Shown: positions 26,150-35,008 of the stretch, one piece after another
How positions within the stretch are numbered: position 1 is the stretch's first letter
Layout of the letters: every line of letters begins with the position of its first letter
Assembly: GCA_964550795.1 (NCBI GenBank)
Contig: CAZKBH010000024.1
Coordinates: 1 to 64,000, forward strand
Length of the DNA: 64,000 bases
Direction of reading: 5' to 3'
From: M3007 sp964550795
GTDB taxonomy: Bacteria; Bacteroidota; Bacteroidia; Chitinophagales; Saprospiraceae
Notes under the pieces: generated by a model
Seen by the model: the letters and a program-made list of their open reading frames with translations, nothing else
Told to the model about the DNA's origin: nothing
The model's database searches: none
Made by a program: the position numbers and the translations under genes

Positions 26150-26662
26150 ATGAACCACTTCTCCCACATTCACCAAAAAATCCAAACGCCCGAAACCATC
26201 GTCCAAACCTTGGCGGAATGGCGCGCCGCGGGCCAGCGCATCGTGTTCACCAATGGATGTTTCGACCTCTTGCATTACGGTCATCTGCACTACCTCTCAG
26301 ATGCCCGCGATCTGGCAGACCGACTCGTGGTGGGACTCAACAGTGCGGCATCGGTCCGCAGGCTCAAAGGCCCGAACCGGCCCATCAACGACGAACTCAC
26401 CCGAATGCACCTGCTTGCGGCACTGGAAGTTGTGGATGCGGTGGTCGTTTTTGAAGCAGATACCCCGATTGAACTGATCAAAATTGTCCAACCTGATTTT
26501 CTAGTCAAAGGCGGCGATTGGAAACCGGAGCAAATTGTAGGCTCTGATCTGGTGCTCGCCCGGGGCGGCCAGGTGCTTAGTTTGCCGTTTGTGGAGGGAT
26601 ACTCGACTACGAATATTGAGCAGAAGATACTAGGTAATGATTTACGAGTTCCGATTACATGA
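26150..26662 (+). CDS. rfaE2: D-glycero-beta-D-manno-heptose 1-phosphate adenylyltransferase
   Basis: 170 residues, cytidylyltransferase-like fold with FTNGCFDLLHYGH, i.e. the HxGH nucleotide motif at 42-45, and the C-terminal GYSTTNIEQKI signature. It makes ADP-heptose for the lipopolysaccharide core. This is the single-domain form, without the RfaE1 kinase half of E. coli HldE; no other heptose gene is in the window. Confidence 0.92.
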   Translation: MNHFSHIHQKIQTPETIVQTLAEWRAAGQRIVFTNGCFDLLHYGHLHYLSDARDLADRLVVGLNSAASVRRLKGPNRPINDELTRMHLLAALEVVDAVVVFEADTPIELIKIVQPDFLVKGGDWKPEQIVGSDLVLARGGQVLSLPFVEGYSTTNIEQKILGNDLRVPIT

Positions 26663-26699
26663 TTTGCGATTTTCGAATGGATGTAGGATTTGCGATTTA

Positions 26700-26866
26700 G
26701 AGCCCTGACTGAGCTTGGTTTATGGAGGGAAGCGGTTTTGTTGCTTGCCACCAATATGGCAATTAGCTCGTTATTTTCACTGATAAGCGCTGCCAATTTC
26801 CCGTCAGCAAACCAGCCGCGTTTTTCAATCAATTTAAGGCAAACAAAAGTTTCCCGAAGTTCCTTT
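26700..26866 (-). pseudogene. Truncated four-helix-bundle (23S rRNA intervening-sequence type) fragment
   Basis: Reading on the minus strand from 26865 gives KELRETFVCLKLIEKRGWF...LISENNELIAILVASNKTA, a clear paralogue of the C-terminal half of the intact gene at 26965-27342 (LKELRETFVCLKIIQRKRYF...LNENTELVSIFVKSIQTA). No start codon or N-terminal half is present. It appears to be the tail of a broken second copy, separated from the intact one by a hairpin. Confidence 0.75.
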
Positions 26867-26884
26867 TAATCAACATAGTACTTT

Positions 26885-26927
26885 TTAAAGGTGACACCTC
26901 CTCGTGCCTCGGAGATGTCACCTTTAA
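26885..26927. repeat. Hairpin between the four-helix-bundle gene and its broken copy
   Basis: 17-bp arms (26885-26901, 26911-26927) with one mismatch, built on aaaggtgacacctcc. May act as a terminator. Confidence 0.7.
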
Positions 26928-26932
26928 GCCTT

Positions 26933-26954
26933 ATTTCGATATTCGATATTCGAA
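26933..26954. repeat. TTCGATATTCGA palindromic repeat, downstream flank
   Basis: Overlapping copies of the word TTCGATA beside the stop of the four-helix-bundle gene. It is the same word family as the larger array on the gene's other side (27376-27478). Confidence 0.7.
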
Positions 26955-26964
26955 GTTAAGATTA

Positions 26965-27342
26965 CTACTTTGACGAACTATTGTTTTTTGCCGTCTGAAT
27001 GCTTTTTACGAAAATCGAAACCAATTCAGTATTTTCATTCAACAATGGTTCAAGCCTCGTTTCGTTGAAATATCTCTTACGCTGAATGATCTTAAGGCAC
27101 ACAAATGTTTCACGAAGTTCTTTGAGGCAAACTTTCATTTTATGCACGAAATCGGCCTTCGATTCTGCAGATTGAGCCTCCGCGTAGTTTAATGCCGGAG
27201 AAGTTCCGGAACGTACAATTTGACCACTAAGGTTTTTACTGGCCACTGTTTTCGGCAATGCTTCTGCTGTATCAATGATGCGCACGGCAAATTCGATCAG
27301 CCGATCTTCAAGGTCATATTTGGTTGGAGTTTTTTTGTTCAT
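26965..27342 (-). CDS. Four-helix-bundle protein (23S rRNA intervening-sequence family)
   Basis: 125 residues: DLEDRLIEFAVRIIDTAEALPKTVASKNLSGQIVRSGTSPALNYAEAQSAES... FVHKMKVCLKELRET. This matches the family first found encoded in 23S rRNA intervening sequences and now common as a stand-alone gene in Bacteroidota. It is a small all-helical oligomer of unknown role. It is bracketed by related ATATTCG/CGAATAT repeats and accompanied by a truncated paralogue, which suggests a duplicated or mobile unit. Confidence 0.88.
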   Translation of the reverse strand: MNKKTPTKYDLEDRLIEFAVRIIDTAEALPKTVASKNLSGQIVRSGTSPALNYAEAQSAESKADFVHKMKVCLKELRETFVCLKIIQRKRYFNETRLEPLLNENTELVSIFVKSIQTAKNNSSSK

Positions 27343-27375
27343 AACTTTTAAATTATTGCATTTAACATTTAAGCA

Positions 27376-27478
27376 TTATTTCGGTGTTCGATATTCGGTG
27401 TTCGGTGTTGGATATTAAAATATCGAATATCGAACACCGAATATCGAATGTCGAACACTGAATATCGAACACCGAATG
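27376..27478. repeat. Palindromic array of TTCG(A/G)TATTCGGTG words
   Basis: About 100 bases made almost entirely of TTCGGTG, TTCGATA and their complements, symmetric about 27418-27423. It lies upstream of the four-helix-bundle gene and 15 bases past the comM stop. Confidence 0.85.
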
Positions 27479-27492
27479 TAGAAATGGGAAGA

Positions 27493-29052
27493 TCACCCCG
27501 CCCACCCTTCCCGATCCAAACTCCTATAATGAATCGCCTCCGCCAAATCCTCGATCCGAATATCCGGACTGCCCGCCAGATCCGCAGCCGTTCTTGCTAC
27601 TTTTAAAATCCGGTCATACGCCCGGGCAGAAAGTTGTAAACGTTCCATCGCTGTTTTGAGCAGCGTCAGTCCGGCGGGGGTCAGCTGACAAACCTCCCGA
27701 ACCATCCGACTGGGCATTTGGGCATTGCTGTACACATCTTTTAAGTCCTTGAATCGCTCGGCCTGCACTTCCCGGGCCTGGAGCACCCGCGTTCGGATAT
27801 CCAGACTATTTAGTTTGGCGCGTTCGGTATTGGTCAATTCGTCGTAGCTGACGGGCGTGACCTCCACATGCAGGTCAATGCGGTCGAGCAGCGGACCGGA
27901 TATTTTGGATACATAGCGTTTTACCACACCGGGACCACAGACGCACTCTTTTTCGGGGTGGTTGTAATAGCCGCAGGGGCAGGGGTTCATGGAGGCCACT
28001 AACATGAAACTGGCCGGGTATTCCACCGTCACTTTTGCGCGACTGATCGTGACCCGGCGTTCTTCCATCGGTTGGCGCATGACCTCTAAGGCCGTTCGTT
28101 TGAATTCAGGCAATTCATCCAAAAACAACACCCCGTTGTGGGCCAGACTTATTTCCCCGGGCATCGGGTCGGATCCGCCGCCTACGAGGGCCACATCACT
28201 GATGGTATGGTGTGGGGCGCGGAATGGCCTGTTGGTCACCAAAGCTGAATGGTCGGGGAGCACGCCGGATACCGAGTGTATTTTGGTGGTTTCCAATGCC
28301 TCGTACAAGGTCAGTGGCGGCAAAATGGTCGGGAGGCGCCGCGCCAACATAGTTTTACCTGCTCCTGGCGGCCCGATCAAGATTACATTATGGCCACCGG
28401 CTGCGGCGAGTTCGAGCGCACGTTTAATATTTTCCTGTCCTTTCACGTCCGAAAAATCCACGTCGTAGATGCCCGTTGCATTGGCAAATTCATCCCGTGT
28501 ATTGACAATTAAAGGTTTAATGTCTGATTGGCCGGCCAATACGTCAATAGCTTCCAGCAAAGTTTCTACCCCATACACCTCTACATCATTTACGATGGCC
28601 GCTTCTCGGGCATTTGCTTTGGGTAAAATCAGTCCCTTGAATTTTTCTTTTCGTGCTTTAATGGAAATTGGCAAAGCGCCTCTGATGGGTCGGAGCGAAC
28701 CATCGAGCGATAACTCACCCATGATGAGGTATTGATCAAAACCATCTGAAGGAATTAAGCCCGAAGCGGCGAGCATACCCAATGCAATGGGCAGATCGAA
28801 GGCAGAACCTTCTTTTCGGATGTCGGCAGGAGCTAGATTGATGATGGTTTTAAGACGGGGCTGTCGGAAGCCGGAATTTTTCACAGCCGCCTCGATGCGG
28901 GGGAGACTTTCGCGCACAGCACTGTCGGGCAGGCCTACGATAAAAATCCCGAGTTTGTCTGTGTTCCCCAATGCCCCGCCGGTATTGGTTTCGATGGTAA
29001 TCATTTGTGCATCAACTCCATGGACGGAGCCTGCATAGGTTTTCGCTAGCAT
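27493..29052 (-). CDS. comM: YifB/ComM-family AAA+ ATPase (Mg-chelatase-like)
   Basis: 519 residues. The N-terminal Lon-like/ChlI domain begins MLAKTYAGSVHGVDAQMI and includes INLAPADIRKEGSAFDLPIALG. The ATPase core has Walker A GPPGAGKTMLARRLP and Walker B LFLDELPEF, with a cysteine-bearing NPCPCGYYNHPEKEC loop and a C-terminal helical lid. ComM helicases extend recombination branches during natural transformation; here the role is inferred from the family. Length is typical (about 510). Confidence 0.94.
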   Translation of the reverse strand: MLAKTYAGSVHGVDAQMITIETNTGGALGNTDKLGIFIVGLPDSAVRESLPRIEAAVKNSGFRQPRLKTIINLAPADIRKEGSAFDLPIALGMLAASGLIPSDGFDQYLIMGELSLDGSLRPIRGALPISIKARKEKFKGLILPKANAREAAIVNDVEVYGVETLLEAIDVLAGQSDIKPLIVNTRDEFANATGIYDVDFSDVKGQENIKRALELAAAGGHNVILIGPPGAGKTMLARRLPTILPPLTLYEALETTKIHSVSGVLPDHSALVTNRPFRAPHHTISDVALVGGGSDPMPGEISLAHNGVLFLDELPEFKRTALEVMRQPMEERRVTISRAKVTVEYPASFMLVASMNPCPCGYYNHPEKECVCGPGVVKRYVSKISGPLLDRIDLHVEVTPVSYDELTNTERAKLNSLDIRTRVLQAREVQAERFKDLKDVYSNAQMPSRMVREVCQLTPAGLTLLKTAMERLQLSARAYDRILKVARTAADLAGSPDIRIEDLAEAIHYRSLDREGWAG

Positions 29053-29186
29053 TTGGAAGCGTGGTTAGTTTTTAGATGAATTTTTGGGGCCTATTCAAAG
29101 GTATAAAAGTTAATTCAGTTTTCCACACAAAATTTTTGATTTTGAATGGCTCTGAAATAACAGCATTGCTTCAACATAACCCAAAA

Positions 29187-29258
29187 TTGAGCGTACTCAA
29201 GTATGGTACCCCTCAACAACGGTGTTATGGTGTGTCACACTTTTCTGAATACGCCCCA
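29187..29258. repeat. GTGTG-family repeat, degenerate copy
   Basis: Carries gagcgta...tcaag at one end and ggtgtgtcacacttttctgaatacgcc at the other, the same end words as the 52411-52469 repeat. It lies between comM and the alpha/beta hydrolase stop. Confidence 0.6.
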
Positions 29259-29269
29259 AAAATTCAACC

Positions 29270-30037
29270 TTACTTCCCTTCTACTTCATCTAAAAATGCC
29301 TCCAATAATGCGTTGAATTCTGCTGGTTTTTCCATCATGGGCGCATGGCCACATTCGTCCAGCATGTACAATCTGGAATCAGAAATCAATTCTTTGAATT
29401 TTTCGCCTACAAATGGTGGCGTAACAATATCCTGTTTTCCCCAAATGAGCAGGGTAGGTGCCTTTATTTTATGCAGTTTATCACCCAGGTTATGCCTTAC
29501 CGCCGATTTCGCCGTGGCGACTACCCGGATGGCTTTGCCCCGGTCGTTTACAATACTAAACACTTCATCCACCAATTCTTTGCTTGCCACTGCCGGATCG
29601 TAAAAAGTTGCGGCGGTTTTGTTTTTGATATATTCATAATCTCCGCGTTTCGGGAATGCCGTTCCAAAAGCACTTTCGTACAATCCAGAACTACCGGTAA
29701 GGGTAACGGACGCGATTCTTTCCGGGTGTGAAATGACGTACAAAAGCCCCACATGACCTCCAAGCGAGTTCCCCAAAACATGCACTTTATCGTAGCCTTT
29801 GTGAATCACAAACTTATCCACAAATTCCACTAAGCCCGTTACAGAAACCTGTAAAATGGGAAGTTCATAGATCGGCAGGAGTGGAATCACCACATTGTGC
29901 TTTGCCGAAAAGTGTTGGACGAGATCCTGAAAATTGCTGAGTGCCCCAAACAGGCCATGCAGTAACATGAGGGGCGTGCCCTCGCCGCCTGTTTCAATGT
30001 ATTTGAAACCATCTTCTTCTATTATCTGATAATTCAT
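29270..30037 (-). CDS. Alpha/beta hydrolase
   Basis: 255 residues from the ATG of MNYQIIEEDGFKYIETGG. It has the HG oxyanion motif (LLHGLFGAL), nucleophile elbow GNSLGG (Ser91), an acid in WGKQDIVTPP and the catalytic His in DECGHAPMMEKP, so all triad residues are present. Probably a cytoplasmic esterase or C-C hydrolase; substrate unknown. A TACTTTTG promoter element lies at 30078-30085. Confidence 0.92.
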   Translation of the reverse strand: MNYQIIEEDGFKYIETGGEGTPLMLLHGLFGALSNFQDLVQHFSAKHNVVIPLLPIYELPILQVSVTGLVEFVDKFVIHKGYDKVHVLGNSLGGHVGLLYVISHPERIASVTLTGSSGLYESAFGTAFPKRGDYEYIKNKTAATFYDPAVASKELVDEVFSIVNDRGKAIRVVATAKSAVRHNLGDKLHKIKAPTLLIWGKQDIVTPPFVGEKFKELISDSRLYMLDECGHAPMMEKPAEFNALLEAFLDEVEGK

Positions 30038-30077
30038 GCGCGGGAATTTTCTGATTGATGCTACTTTAGTTAACAGG

Positions 30078-30085
30078 CAAAAGTA
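30078..30085 (-). promoter_or_regulatory. TAnnTTTG promoter element for the alpha/beta hydrolase
   Basis: TACTTTTG on the minus strand, 40 bases before the start codon. Confidence 0.55.
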
Positions 30086-30148
30086 GAAAAAAGCAGACAA
30101 CAAAGTCGGTTATGTTCCACATTGGCTGAACAGACCTTCTTTCAAGTA

Positions 30149-30222
30149 GATAGGGTTGATGAAAAGTTGATAAACTACGCTCCCATCAACCCTATAAACC
30201 TTTATCAACCCTTATCAACCTT
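30149..30222. repeat. TTGATAGGGTTGAT-family inverted repeat overlapping the ctaA stop
   Basis: Left half atagggttgatgaaaagttgataaac, right half catcaaccctataaacctttatcaaccc, then a further copy. The repeat supplies the last codons (KVDKG) and stop of the heme A synthase gene. A larger relative lies at 46653-46771. Confidence 0.8.
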
Positions 30223-31296
30223 CCTCAATTGGTAACACATCCAAAGAATAACACTCAACAACACAACCGCCCCGGCCTGGTGCGCAACCCCAAGATTAAC
30301 TGGAATAGATGCTTTGCAATTGATGACCGTCAAAATCCCCAGCAACACTTGTCCGCTCAACACGACCAAAAGCCAAACACTACTCCGTCGTAATCCGGTG
30401 CCGATGTTCTCTTTTCTCAGCAGAAAAACAAAATATAGAATTAGGCCGGTGAGCAGATACGCGGTGTTCCGGTGCAAAAAATGCAACAAAGCCGGCATGA
30501 ATGGATTGGTGTCGTAGTTTATAAAATTGTCTGAAACCCAATGACTTCCATCGAGTAATACACCCGGCAGATATTCTCCATTCATGTCGGGCCAGGTCGG
30601 GAAAAATAGTCCCGCTTTTGAACCGGACATCATAGCGCCCAAGGCTATTTGAATAAATGCCACGCCTAAAATTGCCCAGGCAAAACGCCTCAAGCGCTGA
30701 CTGGAAAACTTGGGGAATTGGGGATACGCAGCCAAAAACCAGGTCCAGAGCAGATAGGCGAAAATCACCATCGCCATGCTCAGGTGTAAAGTCAGGTTGT
30801 AGGCGTTCACCCAAGGCCGTTTAATCAGCCCACTCGCTACCATGGCCCAACCGAAAAATCCCTCCAATCCGGCCAAGGCCACAACGGTGAGCATTCTGGG
30901 TAAAAGTCGTTTGGACAACATCCCTCGCCATAAGAACCAGACAAAAGGTATGACAAAAACAAAAAACATCAAGCGCGCCCAGAGCCGGTGGAAATATTCC
31001 CAGAAATAGATGAACTTGAAATCGTCCAAGGCCATCCCCTGATTAATTTTTTGATACTGCGGGGTTTGTTTGTACAACTCAAATTCGGTCATCCAATCAG
31101 CTTGGTTCAGCGGGGGGATACTGCCTGTCACAATTTCCCAGCGGGTTATACTCAGGCCACTCCCGGTAAGTCGGGTAACGCCGCCAATAACGATCTGGAA
31201 AAAAATCATCACCAGACCCGTGATGAGCCAGATTTTGACTGCGCGGGAAATTTGAAAATCATCCGCAAAACGTAATTTGAAAAAAGGGCTTGCCAT
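30205..31296 (-). CDS. ctaA: Heme A synthase (COX15/CtaA family)
   Basis: 363 residues, eight predicted membrane segments. It has the QIVIGGVTRLTGSGLSI motif of the family, EYFHRLWARLMF with a heme-ligand His, and LHFLHRNTAYLL and VAHQAGAVVLL with the later ligand histidines. It oxidises the heme O methyl group to heme A for cytochrome oxidase. The C-terminal five residues and stop are provided by a dispersed repeat. Downstream of a TACTTTTG promoter element. Confidence 0.94.
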   Translation of the reverse strand: MASPFFKLRFADDFQISRAVKIWLITGLVMIFFQIVIGGVTRLTGSGLSITRWEIVTGSIPPLNQADWMTEFELYKQTPQYQKINQGMALDDFKFIYFWEYFHRLWARLMFFVFVIPFVWFLWRGMLSKRLLPRMLTVVALAGLEGFFGWAMVASGLIKRPWVNAYNLTLHLSMAMVIFAYLLWTWFLAAYPQFPKFSSQRLRRFAWAILGVAFIQIALGAMMSGSKAGLFFPTWPDMNGEYLPGVLLDGSHWVSDNFINYDTNPFMPALLHFLHRNTAYLLTGLILYFVFLLRKENIGTGLRRSSVWLLVVLSGQVLLGILTVINCKASIPVNLGVAHQAGAVVLLSVILWMCYQLRKVDKG

Positions 31297-31342
31297 ATAA
31301 GATTGAAAAAGCTATTGAAATTTGTCAATTCAAAACTTCAAA

Positions 31343-31350
31343 CAAAAGTA
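31343..31350 (-). promoter_or_regulatory. TAnnTTTG promoter element for ctaA
   Basis: TACTTTTG on the minus strand, 46 bases before the ctaA start codon. Confidence 0.55.
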
Positions 31351-31439
31351 GAACGCATTCGGCTGCAAGTTTTCCATCTTTGACTCCTTTCTATGAAATT
31401 TAGATGGTTTAAAAAAATCCCCCTGCGGGCATCATAAGG

Positions 31440-31990
31440 GCTGTTAGTTTGTGGAAAACCTCATAACTGCACATCGTTTCTTCCAGCTCCATAGCAGTTA
31501 CCATGTTTGCCAACATTTTGCCCACCAGTTAGACGTTTTAAGATCAAGCAATTACCGAGTTTCTAACAAAAGTTTGCGAAAACGTGGACAACCCAGTGTT
31601 GGATTTTTAAAAAATCCGGGTGTTGTTAAGCTGCGTTTACGAGCGAGGGTTTCTACACATGGCCTTTAGGTATTGCACGCTTTTAACACTTCATCTGGTG
31701 TACTGTTGTGAAAACTTGTGGATGAATCAGCACTTATCCACAGCGAGTTCTAACATTGGGTCATTTTGAAATCTTCTGAATATCAAGGGATTACGCCCCG
31801 CTGTTTTAGCCCTGTGGATAAGTATATGATACAAAGAGTTTTATCGGTTAAAATATTGATAATGGGTTGTTTGTGTAATTTAATCGAAATTTAATTCTGT
31901 TAATTCTATAATTTTGGTTTTTAATTCTAAATAACTTAAAACAAAACGACTCGGGCAGACATAATTTGCCGCCCGAGTCATTTTATTATT
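31440..31990. other. Candidate replication-origin region (DnaA boxes plus AT-rich stretch)
   Basis: A gene-free region. It has two perfect TTATCCACA boxes in opposite orientations (31734-31742; complement at 31813-31821) and one-mismatch matches at 31450-31458 (tgtggaaaa), 31717-31725 (tgtggatga) and near 31650 (ttctacaca). An AT-rich tract (about 31830-31945) adjoins the boxes and could be the unwinding element. Two parS sites lie 3 kb to the right. dnaA is not in the window, and gene directions do not switch here, so this is a candidate only. Confidence 0.6.
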
Positions 31991-31997
31991 TTTTTTC

Positions 31998-33035
31998 TTA
32001 ACGCATCTCCGCTGGAACAGCGGTCATACTTTTTAAGTTACCATCGCGAAGCACCCACAAGTTGATGTGCTTGCCGATAGATGCTTCATCCAGCACTTTG
32101 TGTAAAGCGTCAATAGAATCCACAGGCTTTCCTTCGAACTGAACAATCACATCGCCGGCCCGGATTCCCGCTTGGTCTGCTGGTCCGGCGGATTCTACAC
32201 TTTGTACCTGGATTCCACCTTTGGTTTGGATCTCCAATGCATTGAGCCACTTGGCTGGTAGCGGAACGGCTTGTGCTCCAATGCCCAACATTCCGCGACG
32301 CACACGTCCTTCCAGAATTAATTTTCCAACGATAAATTTGGCCAGATTAGAAGCCACTGCAAAACACAAACCCTGAGCGGGTAAAATAACCGCGGTGTTC
32401 ACCCCAATAATTTGTCCAAAAGAATCCACCAATGGCCCGCCGGAATTTCCAGGATTCAAGGCTGCATCTGTTTGAATTACATCGTCAATGAGTCTTCCGG
32501 TTTGGGTTCGCAAAGTCCGACCAAGAGCACTTACCACGCCAGCGGTAACCGTGTATTGAAAGCCAAATGGGTTTCCAATGGCAATGGCGATTTGACCAAC
32601 TTGAAGATGATTGCTATCGCCAAAACGGGTATGGGTCAAATTATCCCCATCAATTTTTACCACGGCAATATCCGTGGCGGGATCATCTCCAACGGTACGC
32701 GCATGGAAAACCCGACCATCTGGCAGACTCGCTTCGATACGAGTGGCCCCGTTTACTACGTGACTATTGGTGACGACAAAGCCATCGGTACTGATAATAA
32801 ATCCGCTACCCGAACCCGCGTTTTGCCCATTTCCATTGGGTGGATTTTGCGGACGGCTTTTTTGATTTTCAGCCTTTTGTACTTTTAGGTGAACCACTGC
32901 GCCACTCACTTGCCGGGCTACTCCAGAGACTGTTTTGGAATATGCGTCAAGCAGGCTGCTGTCGTTTTCAGCAACCATGCGCTGTGTGGAAGATGCACTT
33001 GAGTGAACATCCTCCGAAGCGAGAAAATTTAACAT
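31998..33035 (-). CDS. HtrA/DegP-like serine protease with PDZ domain, no signal peptide
   Basis: 345 residues. Trypsin-like domain with a complete triad: His92 (TNSHVV), Asp122 (ATDIAVVKI) and Ser198 (NPGNSGGP). One PDZ domain follows (about 250-345; AGIRAGDVIVQFEGKPVDS). The N-terminus is polar and lacks a signal peptide or anchor, unlike classic periplasmic DegP, so a cytoplasmic location is inferred. An Asn/Gln/Pro-rich loop (58-75) precedes the catalytic core. It lies between the candidate origin and an aldehyde dehydrogenase. Confidence 0.9.
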   Translation of the reverse strand: MLNFLASEDVHSSASSTQRMVAENDSSLLDAYSKTVSGVARQVSGAVVHLKVQKAENQKSRPQNPPNGNGQNAGSGSGFIISTDGFVVTNSHVVNGATRIEASLPDGRVFHARTVGDDPATDIAVVKIDGDNLTHTRFGDSNHLQVGQIAIAIGNPFGFQYTVTAGVVSALGRTLRTQTGRLIDDVIQTDAALNPGNSGGPLVDSFGQIIGVNTAVILPAQGLCFAVASNLAKFIVGKLILEGRVRRGMLGIGAQAVPLPAKWLNALEIQTKGGIQVQSVESAGPADQAGIRAGDVIVQFEGKPVDSIDALHKVLDEASIGKHINLWVLRDGNLKSMTAVPAEMR

Positions 33036-33201
33036 GGGAAAATTATTGGATGATGAAATGGGCGGGATAGGCTGAATTCAGGCAGAGATAGTCCATAATT
33101 ATGCCACAGTCAAAATCCGACACTTTGGCAGGAAATGAGGTCAAGCTTTTTATAACTGTTTTAGAATAAAGGGTGGCACACTTGGCCAGGTTCTAAAAGT
33201 G

Positions 33202-33233
33202 AGACCTATAGGTTTCTAAAACCTTATAGGTCT
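33202..33233. repeat. AGACCTATAAGG-family palindrome, second copy
   Basis: agacctata-ggttt / aaaccttataggtct hairpin, the same family as 15179-15212. It is 45 bases past the aldehyde dehydrogenase stop and next to a ggtggcacactt word of the other palindrome family. Confidence 0.82.
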
Positions 33234-33278
33234 GAGCCAAACAAAAATGTTCAATTTTCGGTGTGCCAACTTTTTCAA

Positions 33279-34715
33279 TCAACCAAAGGTCACATTTTTT
33301 GCTTCTGTAAAAAACCGCAAGGCTTCCCATCCGCCCTCTCTTCCAACCCCAGAATTTTTAACGCCTCCAAAAGGGGTTCGCAAATCGCGCAACATCCAGG
33401 TGTTTACCCAGACAATACCGACTTGTAAGTGGGCGGCAAAATAATGTGCGCGTTGTAAATTGTTCGTCCAGACTGTTGCACTCAAACCATAGCTGGAATC
33501 ATTGGCCATTTCAAGGGCGGCTTCATCCGAGTCAAATGCTTGAATGGTGACTACAGGTCCAAAGATTTCTGCTTGGTTGGTTTGGCAATTTTTAGGCAAT
33601 CCTTCAATAACAGTGGGCGCAATATACCAACCCTTATCAAAGGGGGCGGGGACTTGAAGGGCGGTTCCTCCAGCCAGAATTTGCCCGCCTTCCGCTTTTG
33701 CAACTTCAATACATCCCAATACTTTTTCAAAATGAACACGGGAAACCACAGCTCCAAGGTGGTTGCTTGCATCCGAAGGATCCCCAACTTTTAAGGCTTT
33801 GACCCGTTCGACGAAGTCTTTTTTGAAGCGATCATACAGGCTTCTTTCTACATAAATTCTTGATCCGCAAAGACAAATTTGTCCCTGATTATTGAACGAA
33901 GAGCGCACAGTTGTGTCCAACATTTTCTCATAATCACAGTCGGAAAAAATCAAATTGGGGTTTTTACCGCCCAGCTCCAGGCTCATTTTTTTAAACATTG
34001 GCGCTGCAATTCCTGCAATTATTTCTCCAGCACGGGTGCTACCGGTAAAGGAAATGGCTTTGATTTTTGGATGACGAACAATGGCTTCGCCCGCACTCGG
34101 ACCTAAACCATGAACGATGTTGAGTACGCCCGGAGGCAGTCCGGCATCCTGACAAATCTGGCCCAAGAGGGAAGCGGTCAAAGGCGTGACCTCAGAAGGT
34201 TTACCAATCACACAATTCCCGGTGGCCAGGGCTGGGGCAATTTTCCAGGTGAACAGATATAGGGGCAGATTCCATGGAGAAATACAACCGACCACTCCGA
34301 GGGGTTGCCTCAAGGTATAACTCAGGGACCCGGGTGCATGGTGACTTTCCGAGGCGAAATGGAGTAGGGCGGTTGCAAAGAATTTAAAGTTGAGTGCAGA
34401 CCGAGGGATATCAATCGTTCGCGCGGTGTGGATGGTCTTGCCCGAATCGGCGCTTTCTGCCTCGGCCAGCGCATCCAGGTTTTTTAGGATACCATCGGAA
34501 ATACCCCGAAGTATATCATGCCTTTGTTCGAGGCTCGTGTTCGACCAGGCAGGGAATGCCGCAGTGGCTGCTCGAACGGCTTCATCAATATCCGCTTGTT
34601 CGGAGTCCGGTATTTTCCCTGACAAACTTCCTGTGGCCGGGCTGTAGTTGTCCAGATACTTCCCATTTTTTGGCGCTACATATTCGCCATTGATGTAGTT
34701 GTGTATGATGTGCAT
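33279..34715 (-). CDS. NAD(P)-dependent aldehyde dehydrogenase
   Basis: 478 residues, full-length ALDH. Cofactor site SPWNLPLYLFTWKIAPAL and FTGSTRAGE, catalytic Glu247 (LELGGKNP) and nucleophile Cys281 (NQGQICLCGSR). The sequence is closest in feel to 2-hydroxymuconic semialdehyde/aminomuconate dehydrogenases, which could mean kynurenine or aromatic catabolism, but no such pathway genes are nearby. A TACCTTTG element ends 4 bases before the ATG, implying a leaderless message. Confidence 0.93.
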   Translation of the reverse strand: MHIIHNYINGEYVAPKNGKYLDNYSPATGSLSGKIPDSEQADIDEAVRAATAAFPAWSNTSLEQRHDILRGISDGILKNLDALAEAESADSGKTIHTARTIDIPRSALNFKFFATALLHFASESHHAPGSLSYTLRQPLGVVGCISPWNLPLYLFTWKIAPALATGNCVIGKPSEVTPLTASLLGQICQDAGLPPGVLNIVHGLGPSAGEAIVRHPKIKAISFTGSTRAGEIIAGIAAPMFKKMSLELGGKNPNLIFSDCDYEKMLDTTVRSSFNNQGQICLCGSRIYVERSLYDRFKKDFVERVKALKVGDPSDASNHLGAVVSRVHFEKVLGCIEVAKAEGGQILAGGTALQVPAPFDKGWYIAPTVIEGLPKNCQTNQAEIFGPVVTIQAFDSDEAALEMANDSSYGLSATVWTNNLQRAHYFAAHLQVGIVWVNTWMLRDLRTPFGGVKNSGVGREGGWEALRFFTEAKNVTFG

Positions 34716-34719
34716 GGCG

Positions 34720-34727
34720 CAAAGGTA
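34720..34727 (-). promoter_or_regulatory. TAnnTTTG promoter element for the aldehyde dehydrogenase
   Basis: TACCTTTG on the minus strand, immediately upstream of the start codon at 34715. Transcription would start at or near the ATG. Confidence 0.6.
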
Positions 34728-34875
34728 GAGTTGATTGATTTGATTTAGGACGATTGATTTGATTGATTCGATTACGCCATTACCCTAAAAGAACACTTCG
34801 ATAAAGCAATCTTACAAGGGTTTTAGCGAACGTGGACCTAATGGAATTTGACGGTTGTACTGGAGTAATTACGAC

Positions 34876-34909
34876 TACGCCCGTTGTTCCACGTGGAACA
34901 ACGGGCGTA
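34876..34909. promoter_or_regulatory. parS centromere site, perfect, inside a 34-bp palindrome
   Basis: TGTTCCACGTGGAACA at 34885-34900 matches the chromosomal ParB-binding parS consensus of many bacteria. It is extended by 9 more paired bases on each side into a perfect 34-bp palindrome. parS sites cluster near replication origins. Confidence 0.85.
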
Positions 34910-35008
34910 CAATTGTGTGGAACAAACGTTTTTTGGAGCGACTCATATTCCGGGCTTAATAAAAGACATTGCCCAAAAGGTGATGAATGTGATGTGTGGT
35001 TAAATGAT

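Noticed and set aside
26290..26700. Continuation of the minus-strand frame from the four-helix-bundle fragment
   Set aside because: This part is antisense to rfaE2 and has lost similarity to the family; only 26700-26866 is supported.
27376..27478. CRISPR array
   Set aside because: The repeated words are short, overlapping and palindromic, with no spacers of constant length. No CRISPR array or cas gene is seen in the window.
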